Assembly (NCBI GenBank): GCA_047518265.1
Contig: JAKZRG010000021.1
Span: 62,001 to 126,000 of the forward strand
Origin: Oceanospirillum sp047518265
GTDB taxonomy: Bacteria > Pseudomonadota > Gammaproteobacteria > Pseudomonadales > Halomonadaceae
Length of the DNA: 64,000 nt
Reading direction: 5' to 3'
Below are positions 1 to 7,294 of this stretch, piece after piece. The notes beneath the pieces were generated by a model, which searched no databases, was not told where the DNA came from, and saw only the letters and a list, made by a program, of their open reading frames with translations. Numbering within the stretch: the first letter of the stretch is position 1; each line of letters starts with the position of its first letter. The translations under genes were made by a program, and so were the position numbers.

Positions 1-1659
1 GAAATTGGCCCAGCTATCGTCATCGCTGTCCGAGTCATCGCCCCAGTCACTGAAGTTAGCCCAGCTATCGTCATCGCTGTCCGAATCATCGCCCCAGTCG
101 CTGAAGTTAGCCCAGCTATCGTCATCGCTGTCCGAATCATCACCCCAGTCGCTGAAGTTAGCCCAGCTATCGTCATCGCTATCGGAATCATCGCCCCAGT
201 CACTGAAGTTGGCCCAGCTATCGTCATCGTTATCGGAATCATCGCCCCAGTCGGCCATATCATCCCAGTCACCGAAGTCATCACTATCATCGTCTGACTG
301 GTCAGCAAACATGGACTCAGACTCAAGCTGTTCGAGGATTTCATCAGCACGTTGCTGTTGTGCTTCTGTCAGTGAGCTATAGGGTGTTACACCATAGAGG
401 ACATCGATTTGGTCATACAGTCCGTTAAGTTCTGTTTCTTGTGCCTCTGTCAGATCTGCCCACTCGCCATTTGCATCCGGTGCGAGAATAGCGTCCGCTT
501 GGGCATTGAGTGTATCGATCTGAGTCTGTTCTTCTTCTGTTAAATCTGACTTAGGTGTTCCGAAGATACCATCCAGTTCATCTAGCAAGGCCTGAGTGTT
601 TTCATCAATGGCAGAGCCATCTGCTAGATAATCATCGTCACCCCAATCAGCAAACTCAATAGTGTCAATCTGCTCATAGATATTGTCTACTTGGCTCTGC
701 TGCTCTTCCGTCAGATCGTTGTACGCCACTAGGCCGTAGACTTGGTCAATCTGGTCAAAGAGACTGTTCAGCTCGGCTTCTTGGGCCTCGGTCAGTTCTA
801 CCCACTCGCCGTTTTCATCTTCACCAAAAAGAGCATCAACCTGAGCATTTAAAGCATCAACTTGTAGTTGTTCTTCTTCGGTCAGCTCTTTGGGTGTGCC
901 TTGAATAGCATCCAGTTCAGCATAAAGGCTCTCTAGGGCTTCGTCGTCAGCCTGCATGTCATCGTCCCAATTACCCTCATCAGCAAACTCAATAGTGTCA
1001 ATCTGCTCATAGATACTGTCTACTTGGCTCTGCTGCTCTTCCGTCAGATCGTTATAAGCCACTAGGCCGTAGACTTGATCGATCTGGTCAAAGAGGCTAT
1101 TCAGCTCGGCTTCTTGGGCTTCGGTCAGTTCTACCCACTCGCCGTTTTCATTTTCACCGAAAAGGGCATCAACCTGAGCATTTAAAGCATCAACTTGTAG
1201 TTGTTCTTCTTCGGTCAGCTCTTTGGGTGTGCCTTGAATGGCATCCAGTTCAGCATAAAGGCTCTCTAGGGTTTCGTCGTCAGCCTGCATGTCAGAGTCA
1301 TCATCATTGACCCACTGTTGATCCAGTTGTGCATAAATACTATCTACTTGTTCTTGCTCTTCCTGAGTAAGAGCATCGTAGTTTTTGATACCGTAGATGG
1401 TGTCAATCTCAGCAAATAGTCTGTCTACTTCTGCTTCCTGTGCTTCTGTAAGCTCAGAAAACTGACCATCTTCTGTGAAGAAAATTGCTTCAATCTGTTG
1501 GTTCAGCGTATCAACCTGTTGTTGTTCCGCTTCGGTTAATTGCTGTTTGGGTGTACCAAAAATAGCATCCAACTGTTGGTACAGTGCATCCATTTCATCT
1601 GTCTCAGCCTTAAGATCCAGAGGTTGAGTCTGTAAATCCTGATTATTAGTAAGCATCAT
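1..1659 (-). CDS. Acidic modular repeat protein, C-terminus cut by window edge
   Basis: An uninterrupted reading frame starts at ATG 1659 (a second ATG follows directly) and runs off the left edge, giving at least 553 residues. An AAGGA Shine-Dalgarno lies nine bases upstream. The N-terminal part (residues about 20-440) consists of long modules rich in Glu, Gln, Asp and Leu. Recurring phrases are GTPK, LTEEEQ, QVDALN, LTEAQEAE and IYGL, which look like helical hairpins or coiled coils. From about residue 455 the protein becomes almost pure Asp/Ser with regularly spaced Trp, in 17-residue repeats of the type SDWGDDSDSDDDSWANF. There is no signal peptide and no Cys. Such Asp-rich repeats are known in calcium-binding and secreted proteins, but I do not recognise the family. 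It could be a type I-secreted protein if the missing C-terminus carries a secretion signal; that is inference. Confidence 0.85.
   Translation of the reverse strand, partial: MMLTNNQDLQTQPLDLKAETDEMDALYQQLDAIFGTPKQQLTEAEQQQVDTLNQQIEAIFFTEDGQFSELTEAQEAEVDRLFAEIDTIYGIKNYDALTQEEQEQVDSIYAQLDQQWVNDDDSDMQADDETLESLYAELDAIQGTPKELTEEEQLQVDALNAQVDALFGENENGEWVELTEAQEAELNSLFDQIDQVYGLVAYNDLTEEQQSQVDSIYEQIDTIEFADEGNWDDDMQADDEALESLYAELDAIQGTPKELTEEEQLQVDALNAQVDALFGEDENGEWVELTEAQEAELNSLFDQIDQVYGLVAYNDLTEEQQSQVDNIYEQIDTIEFADWGDDDYLADGSAIDENTQALLDELDGIFGTPKSDLTEEEQTQIDTLNAQADAILAPDANGEWADLTEAQETELNGLYDQIDVLYGVTPYSSLTEAQQQRADEILEQLESESMFADQSDDDSDDFGDWDDMADWGDDSDNDDDSWANFSDWGDDSDSDDDSWANFSDWGDDSDSDDDSWANFSDWGDDSDSDDDSWANFSDWGDDSDSDDDSWANF
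5..259 (-). repeat. 51-bp tandem repeat encoding a 17-residue Asp/Trp unit
   Basis: Five adjacent 51-bp units are visible (about 5-55, 56-106, 107-157, 158-208 and 209-259) and the array reaches the window edge, so more copies may exist. Units differ by a few bases, and the rightmost diverges at its end. The period is a multiple of three, so copy-number change keeps the frame. Each unit encodes SDWGDDSDSDDDSWANF or a close variant on the minus strand. Confidence 0.9.
651..1316 (-). repeat. Two near-identical 333-bp tandem copies inside the acidic repeat gene
   Basis: The stretch from about 651 to 983 is repeated from 984 to about 1316, with roughly a dozen single-base differences by eye. The period of 333 bp equals 111 codons, so the duplication is in frame. 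More diverged relatives of the same module flank it (about 260-650 and 1317-1600). This points to a recent tandem duplication within an older repeat family. Confidence 0.85.
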
Positions 1660-1948
1660 GACTATATTTCCTTGACATTAAGTACACACAATGTGCTGGG
1701 TATAAGTTGATTTTTTGGTCATGTTGCCTGTTAAGCGGTGTTGCCAAGACTTTATGTTTTCTTAGCTACCATGACCTTGAGAACAGCTTATCAATCCATT
1801 ATCGAGATGTACGTCAGCCTATTTCAGGCTTTGTCAGCAAGTGTCAGGAGGAGGGTAATTACAAAAGAGTAGAGAGGGATATTAGAAGGAAAACCTTAGG
1901 TAATCATTTTCTGGGGGAGAGGTTTAGCTTGGTTAAACGATTGCTTTA
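1660..1948. other. Intergenic region upstream of the acidic repeat gene
   Basis: This 289-bp stretch lies between the start of the acidic repeat gene and the end of the membrane-protein gene, both on the minus strand. It should hold the promoter of the repeat gene; AAGGA at about 1669-1673 is its ribosome binding site. I see no convincing sigma-70 promoter or terminator. A plus-strand open frame at 1707-1973 has no coding character. Confidence 0.5.
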
Positions 1949-3328
1949 TTACCAGGCTGATAGGGGATTATAAAGCCACAGAGACAAACTGGCCGCCAAC
2001 CACATAATAATCCCATAAAGTAAGTTACTGCGCAGTATCTGACGGGCGCTAATAAAATAACGGCCTCGCAGTGATAGGCTCATGCCTGACATAGGGCTGC
2101 AGGCGGTGCCGATGGCCCAGCTTGCTAAAAATATCATGGCCAAAAGATCCACTGGGGGATTTGTGGGGAGTAGGATGCCGCTGACGGTGGCAATACTAAT
2201 AACCGGGTGTACCCCTATTAAGGACAAAACCAACATAGCCAGTAATAGCAGGCTACAGACGATAGGGGTTAGTTCGGGTATCGGGAGTTGATCACCATAA
2301 AGTACAAATAGGGTGCTTAAACCTGCAGCCATGGTTCCGGCGCTTAAAAATAGAGCCAGCTCATTGCCCATTCTGGCCAGTCGGTTTTGACTATGAGCAT
2401 ATAAATGCTGGTGCACCGGTTGCTTTTGTAAGGCCAGTACTACAAGAGTGGTTAAGGGGGCCAGCAGACTGATCAACTGTAATACAGATAGTTCGGGTGC
2501 TAAAAAACGACCACTGATGACCGCGCAGGCCAAAAATGCCGGCAGTAATAAATTTTTGAGCCGCATGGGATAACCGGTGAACTGCTCGGCCTTAGGGCGA
2601 AGTTCAAAATAGGTAATCACCAAAGCCAGTATCGCCATGGGTATCCCTGCTTGCATCAGGTGTATCAAATTTGCACCAGGGGCATAGGTTAGAGCTACTG
2701 CAACGGCGGCAAAAAACGGTGACCAAAAAGCCGCTGCGCAAAAACCTCGGGAGAGTACTTTTAATTGGCCTTTTGCTATTTCCCCTTTGCAGCAACCGGG
2801 TTCCCCTTTTGCCGCTGCAAAACGATCCCCCATAATGAATACGATGGAGATATTAATTACCGCTCCAAACAGGTGTAAGCCCAATAAAGTTTGTTTTAGA
2901 GCCGATCGGCCTCTGGGTTGCTGTGCATCGGATTCTTCAGCATCGTTAGGGGCGATTAGAGAGAGAAAGCTGACCGCCATTAACATGGCTAAAATATTGG
3001 TATTGGAACTTAATGCCTTAATCAAAGGTATCTCTGCACCTTGAATTGCGCCCCATGTCATACCGCTGACACCTACGGAAAGCAGTAGGATTGCTTGTTT
3101 TTTGGTTCCCTTAACTAGGCTTGGCCAGCTGAATAGTAGGGTGATCCATAACAGCAATGCGGGCCAGATCAGAGGGATCGCAATAAAAGGCGACAGTACA
3201 GCCAATAACAGAGCGGCGGCCATCATGGGGCCAATACTTTGAGAAATAACAGATAGCTGCATAAGTAATTTGGCCTGAAAAATAACCGCAGAAGAGAAAA
3301 TCAGAGGCGTCTTAAGGACTGCTATCAT
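1949..3328 (-). CDS. Polytopic inner-membrane protein, possible ion transporter superfamily member
   Basis: This encodes a highly hydrophobic protein of about 459 residues with roughly ten to twelve membrane segments. I place the start at ATG 3328 because the longer frame (to 3583) reads back into the divergent trmA coding region and its N-terminal 85 residues are polar and unlike a membrane protein. No strong ribosome binding site precedes ATG 3328, so the exact start is uncertain. Near the C-terminus the sequence HPVISIA, a PTNPP stretch and ACSPMSGMSLSL resemble the re-entrant loops of IT-superfamily anion or sodium symporters. No substrate can be named. A short Cys-containing loop (GCCKGE) sits near mid-protein. 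It is divergent from trmA and shares a 197-bp promoter region with it. Confidence 0.7.
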   Translation of the reverse strand: MIAVLKTPLIFSSAVIFQAKLLMQLSVISQSIGPMMAAALLLAVLSPFIAIPLIWPALLLWITLLFSWPSLVKGTKKQAILLLSVGVSGMTWGAIQGAEIPLIKALSSNTNILAMLMAVSFLSLIAPNDAEESDAQQPRGRSALKQTLLGLHLFGAVINISIVFIMGDRFAAAKGEPGCCKGEIAKGQLKVLSRGFCAAAFWSPFFAAVAVALTYAPGANLIHLMQAGIPMAILALVITYFELRPKAEQFTGYPMRLKNLLLPAFLACAVISGRFLAPELSVLQLISLLAPLTTLVVLALQKQPVHQHLYAHSQNRLARMGNELALFLSAGTMAAGLSTLFVLYGDQLPIPELTPIVCSLLLLAMLVLSLIGVHPVISIATVSGILLPTNPPVDLLAMIFLASWAIGTACSPMSGMSLSLRGRYFISARQILRSNLLYGIIMWLAASLSLWLYNPLSAW

Positions 3329-3461
3329 ACGCCAGTCTATTACATACCCAAACAAAATTATTCCGATATCCTTTGGCTTGTCGTTAGGCGTAGTTTCGGA
3401 TAATGGGGGGGCTCTTTGTAAAGAAACTTTTGTTTGTATGGGCAGTGTAAAAAAGCTTGGC

Positions 3462-3489
3462 TTGAGCTTAATGAATTTCCTGTTATGCT
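3462..3489 (+). promoter_or_regulatory. Predicted sigma-70 promoter of trmA
   Basis: TTGAGC (3462-3467) and TATGCT (3484-3489) are separated by 16 bases. The -10 is preceded by TGT, an extended -10 signature. The GTG start of trmA follows 36 bases downstream. Confidence 0.5.
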
Positions 3490-3525
3490 CTGCGCCCTTG
3501 AAAGCGTCTGTTTTGAGGTTATCCC

Positions 3526-4626
3526 GTGCCATTACCCGTTGTTGAACCTGAAAAGTATTCCGAATTATTGGAAGAAAAAGCAAACCGTATCCGTACCCAG
3601 TTTGCCGAGTTTAATCCGCCAGAACTGCAGGTGTTTGATTCACCGAGCAGTCATTATCGTATGCGTGCTGAGTTTCGGGTTTGGCATCAGGGCGATGATA
3701 GTTGTTACATTATGTATGACATCGGCGAAGATCCTAAAACAGATCGTAAAATGGTACGTATTGATCAGTTTCCTGTGGGCAGTCAGCTAATTAATAAGCT
3801 GATGACAGAGGTGATGGAGGCGGTTAAGGGTGAGCCAGAGCTACGTCGTCGATTATTCCAGGTAGAATTTTTGACCTCCCTATCCGGTGAGGCTCTGATT
3901 ACCATGATTTATCACCGCGCTTTAGGTGATGAATGGGAAGCACTGGCCCGTGATCTGCAAAGCCGCCTGAATGCCAATATTATTGGCCGCAGCCGTAAGC
4001 AGCGTATTGTGCTGGAAACAGACTATGTGATTGAGTCTTTAACAGTGGGCGAGCGTACACTGGAATATCAGCAGGTTGAAAATAGCTTTACCCAGCCAAA
4101 TGCGATCGTCTGTGAAAAAATGCTGTCATGGGCCGTTGATGCCACAAAAGGTATTGGCGGTGATCTCGTTGAGTTGTATTGCGGTAATGGTAACTTTACT
4201 CTGGCATTGGCAGAGAATTTCGATCATGTGGTTGCCACAGAGATCTCAAAAACATCCGTTAAATCCGCACACTTTAATATCGAGCGAAACGGTATTAACA
4301 ATGTGCAGGTAGCCCGTGTTTCCAGTGAAGAGTTTAGCGATGCCTTAGCAGGTAAAACCGAGCTGCGCCGTTTAAGCGGTATGGATATCGAATCGAAAAA
4401 CTTCACCACGGTATTGGTTGATCCGCCTCGGGCTGGATTGGATGATGCCACCGTTGAACAGGTGGCTAAATACGACAATATTGTTTATGTCTCCTGTAAC
4501 CCTGAGACTCTTTACAACAACCTACAGGAACTGAGCAAAACCCACCGTATTGAGCGTTTTGCCATGTTTGACCAGTTCCCTTATACCCATCATGTTGAAA
4601 GTGGTGTGTTTTTGGTACGTAAATGA
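3526..4626 (+). CDS. trmA: tRNA (uracil-5-)-methyltransferase TrmA
   Basis: TrmA uses S-adenosylmethionine to make ribothymidine at U54 of the T-loop in nearly all tRNAs. The 366-residue length equals that of the E. coli enzyme and the sequence aligns end to end. Diagnostic stretches include SHYRMRAEFR near the N-terminus, QVENSFTQPN, the SAM-binding LYCGNGNF, VDPPRAGLD, and YVSCNPETL with the catalytic nucleophile Cys324. Glu358 in HHVESGVF is the expected general base. The start is GTG, preceded by GAGG seven bases upstream. It is monocistronic as far as can be seen; the next gene is convergent. Confidence 0.98.
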   Translation: MPLPVVEPEKYSELLEEKANRIRTQFAEFNPPELQVFDSPSSHYRMRAEFRVWHQGDDSCYIMYDIGEDPKTDRKMVRIDQFPVGSQLINKLMTEVMEAVKGEPELRRRLFQVEFLTSLSGEALITMIYHRALGDEWEALARDLQSRLNANIIGRSRKQRIVLETDYVIESLTVGERTLEYQQVENSFTQPNAIVCEKMLSWAVDATKGIGGDLVELYCGNGNFTLALAENFDHVVATEISKTSVKSAHFNIERNGINNVQVARVSSEEFSDALAGKTELRRLSGMDIESKNFTTVLVDPPRAGLDDATVEQVAKYDNIVYVSCNPETLYNNLQELSKTHRIERFAMFDQFPYTHHVESGVFLVRK

Positions 4627-4654
4627 TCGAATCTGAATGTGGTTAATAACTATG

Positions 4655-4690
4655 CAGGTTGGTGAGTTTGAATTCTATAGGGCCAACCTG
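4655..4690. terminator. Possible hairpin between convergent trmA and the sulfotransferase-like gene
   Basis: CAGGTTGG (4655-4662) pairs perfectly with CCAACCTG (4683-4690) across a 20-base loop. No T-tract follows, so intrinsic termination is uncertain. Confidence 0.35.
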
Positions 4691-4737
4691 TTGATTCTCT
4701 GTGTTATTGATTTGATACAAGGATCAGAAGCAAAATG

Positions 4738-5535
4738 TTAATAACCTAGATAGCGTTTTTCTAGAGCTTGATCATCTACTGCATCTAGTGGGTATCCCAA
4801 CAGCTCTGACAGTTGTACACATGCACTGTGTTGAGACGCTATTTTCCAGTCATCCCATAGGTTTGTTACGTAGTGATATTTATCAATCACTGTTTGTTTG
4901 CTTTGTAGTGCAACTTGTGGCGGTTTTGGCAGATTTAAGAAATCGACTAAGCGATTTAAATCATCGCCATAAAACAGATCTTCATAACGGATTCGAAGCC
5001 AAGGTACGGAGACGCTTTTCTCTAATTGAATGCCTAAGCTATTGACCTCTGTCCAGTAATAGAGATTCTTTTCAAATTCGCTAAGGGTGGCCCAGCGCTC
5101 TTGATATTCAGGAAACTGAACCCCTTCATCAAAGGGGGATAGCGGAATTTTTTCTGGTAAATAGGGTAATAGAGGCTTTTGATAAGCACCATGGGTAACC
5201 CATGAAAAACTGGTGGTAATGGGATGACGTATTAAGTGAACAATACGTATACGTTCCTGAAAATAGTCTACTAAATGAGAAATAGCTCCCCAGCATGGGT
5301 GCCCTACTTCGATATAGGGCTTTTCTTGTAAAACCTGGTCAATAGTTTCTAAATGCTTTAGCACATTATCAGAGTTGAATTGTGCCTGTTCAGCTAATAA
5401 GTATCTGGATTGATATTGGTGTTGCAAAGGCTCATGTTCAACATGCACATAATCGGAATACTGATCTGTAAGCCAGCGAGTTAACCATTGAGTACCGCAG
5501 CGGCCTGTTGAGAGAAAAAATGTTGCTCTATGCAT
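4738..5535 (-). CDS. Sulfotransferase-like protein (PAPS-binding fold)
   Basis: The 265-residue protein begins with HRATFFLSTGRCGTQWL, the 5'-phosphosulfate-binding loop of the P-loop-like sulfotransferase fold. Around residue 100 it has VHLIRHPITTSFSW, the typical 3'-phosphate-binding segment with Arg and Ser. The family moves sulfate from PAPS to hydroxyl or amine groups of carbohydrates, lipids or small molecules; the acceptor here is unknown. ATG 5535 is chosen over the upstream in-frame start at 5559 because AAGGA lies six bases before it. It sits 67 bp downstream of batD on the same strand, so it could be the distal gene of the moxR-bat operon, though no functional link is established. 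Confidence 0.8.
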   Translation of the reverse strand: MHRATFFLSTGRCGTQWLTRWLTDQYSDYVHVEHEPLQHQYQSRYLLAEQAQFNSDNVLKHLETIDQVLQEKPYIEVGHPCWGAISHLVDYFQERIRIVHLIRHPITTSFSWVTHGAYQKPLLPYLPEKIPLSPFDEGVQFPEYQERWATLSEFEKNLYYWTEVNSLGIQLEKSVSVPWLRIRYEDLFYGDDLNRLVDFLNLPKPPQVALQSKQTVIDKYHYVTNLWDDWKIASQHSACVQLSELLGYPLDAVDDQALEKRYLGY

Positions 5536-5602
5536 AACAAATCCTTTTTTAAAGAACACTCAAGGGCCGTTTTGAGGTTTTGCTATATTTTCTGTAGCCC
5601 CT

Positions 5603-7294
5603 CTATTGTGGATACAAAGGCGCTAGCTCTGATGCCTTGGCCTGTTTCTCTGGTTTAATCTGTTTCACCATCCTAGCCAACTCTGTGCCCTGCCAGATAG
5701 TACTTCCCGCTTTTGGGCCAAACAGGTGTGCCTGTAACTCTTCTAGGGCTTGCTTAAACTCGGTTTCAACGGTTTTATCTATTGCGGGTGTCTCGTATTG
5801 CTGCCACTGTTGCCAGGTTTGCCAAGCTGTTTGGGCTTGGTTCTGTTGGCAAGCACTTAACATCGCTTTACGAAAGACCGTTTGTTCTTGTTTAGATAGT
5901 GGTGTTGCGTCAGATTTTAAGGTGTTTTTCTGAAATAACCGCTGAGTCAGGTGTTTATAGGCTTGATGCTTTTTCCAGTAAAGTACGGTTAGCGCACAAA
6001 CTAACAGCGAGCTGATCAGGCTGATTATTTGCCAAAAAATACTATTATCTTCTTGAATAATTGGCGTGACGGTTTTGGTCTCTGCCAAACTGGGAGGCGC
6101 TTGAACAGCAGGTTGATTGGGATCTGCTTTGATATTCAGATTTAAAGTATTGAGCTGCACATATTCCAGTTGGTCTGTTTCAGTGTTCCACCAAGGGATC
6201 TCAACCTTGGGTAGCACTAAGCTTCCATCACGCACAGGAATTAGGGCGATATTTAGGGTTTTGAGGCCGTTAAACCCGGCTTCAGTGCTCTGATCTTCTT
6301 GTTTAGGTTGCTCCGGGTACTGGCGTACTCCGTCTGGCAAGCTGATTTTTAATGGTGGTAGTTGAGCAGCCGTTAAACCCTTGGCACTTAACTGTAACGT
6401 ACGAGTTAAAGGAGAGCCTGCTTGCCACTGACTAAAGTCACCGCTCCATTGTTCAGATAAGGTGAGGCTTTTGGCCGGTAACCAGGTTTGATCCGATGGG
6501 AATTGTGCTGGAATAGGTAGCACCTGAATATTGTGCTCTGGGCTTTTAATACGAATCTGTTTTAAACCACCTAATGAATAGCGGTTTTGCATACGGATTC
6601 GGCCGCTAAAGGTTTGTGCTGGTAGTACTAAGGGGCCGCTACGTTGTGGATAAATCGCAAATTGCCATTCTGCTACATTGTATAAACGACCATCGATGCG
6701 AGATTCGTAATCCCGGCGATTACCCAATGGCATCATCAAAGTATCCGGTAACTCAAGGTCGGTTAAACCGTGATCAGAGATTGAGGTGGCATAATACAGG
6801 CGCAATGTATAAATCAGTTGCTGCTGTACATAGATACTACCTTTTTGGTCAATCTCACTGTCCAGAAAGACCTCTGCACTTTGAATTGCACTCACAGGGG
6901 CGGCTTGTATATCCAGTGTAATAGGTAGGCTTTCTTCATCGCCCAAAATAATAGCAGGGATAATTACGGAACCGGATCGTTTGGGCAGGAGTGTCACTTC
7001 CCAGACTTTTTCACTTCGATTCTGGCCATTAATAATCTGGATATTGGTTCTGACCTGTTGTGTCAGGATTTCAAAATCGACTGATAAAGCACTCAAATCA
7101 GGTTTCTGAGTACTGATCACATTATCGGTACGGATTAATAGAGTTAAGCTTTCATTTTCTGCCAGCCGAGTGCGGTCCACATCAACCTGAAAACTGGCTG
7201 CTTGAACCGTTATGCTGAAGCTGAGTAATAAGGTCAATAATAACGTTATAGAAACAAAATGAGATCGGATTAGATAAACGGGTACGGTTACCAT
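5603..7294 (-). CDS. batD: BatD-like protein (oxygen tolerance family)
   Basis: This is a 563-residue envelope protein. A signal peptide or first membrane segment lies at residues 10-33 (ending in VQA). A long beta-rich region follows, resembling the BatD oxygen-tolerance family, with repeats of the type VDVDRTRLAENESLTLLI and LTLSEQWSGDF. A single membrane segment near residues 418-438 is followed by a roughly 120-residue cytoplasmic tail. BatD is thought to work with the BatA and BatB von Willebrand A proteins and a MoxR ATPase, but its molecular activity is unknown. The ATG overlaps the stop of the upstream VWA-TPR gene by seven bases and is preceded by GGAAGAG, which suggests translational coupling. 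Confidence 0.88.
   Translation of the reverse strand: MVTVPVYLIRSHFVSITLLLTLLLSFSITVQAASFQVDVDRTRLAENESLTLLIRTDNVISTQKPDLSALSVDFEILTQQVRTNIQIINGQNRSEKVWEVTLLPKRSGSVIIPAIILGDEESLPITLDIQAAPVSAIQSAEVFLDSEIDQKGSIYVQQQLIYTLRLYYATSISDHGLTDLELPDTLMMPLGNRRDYESRIDGRLYNVAEWQFAIYPQRSGPLVLPAQTFSGRIRMQNRYSLGGLKQIRIKSPEHNIQVLPIPAQFPSDQTWLPAKSLTLSEQWSGDFSQWQAGSPLTRTLQLSAKGLTAAQLPPLKISLPDGVRQYPEQPKQEDQSTEAGFNGLKTLNIALIPVRDGSLVLPKVEIPWWNTETDQLEYVQLNTLNLNIKADPNQPAVQAPPSLAETKTVTPIIQEDNSIFWQIISLISSLLVCALTVLYWKKHQAYKHLTQRLFQKNTLKSDATPLSKQEQTVFRKAMLSACQQNQAQTAWQTWQQWQQYETPAIDKTVETEFKQALEELQAHLFGPKAGSTIWQGTELARMVKQIKPEKQAKASELAPLYPQ

Noticed and set aside
1..259. CRISPR-like array
   Set aside because: Units are directly adjacent with no unique spacers, the period is 51 bp in frame, and the region is clearly coding.
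5..382. Plus-strand open frame with regular SSSLSESSPQS repeats
   Set aside because: It is the mirror of the 51-bp repeat in the minus-strand acidic gene; it has no ribosome binding site and ends within the repeat gene.
1707..1973. 88-codon plus-strand frame in the first gap
   Set aside because: No Shine-Dalgarno, random composition, and it reads into the end of the next gene.
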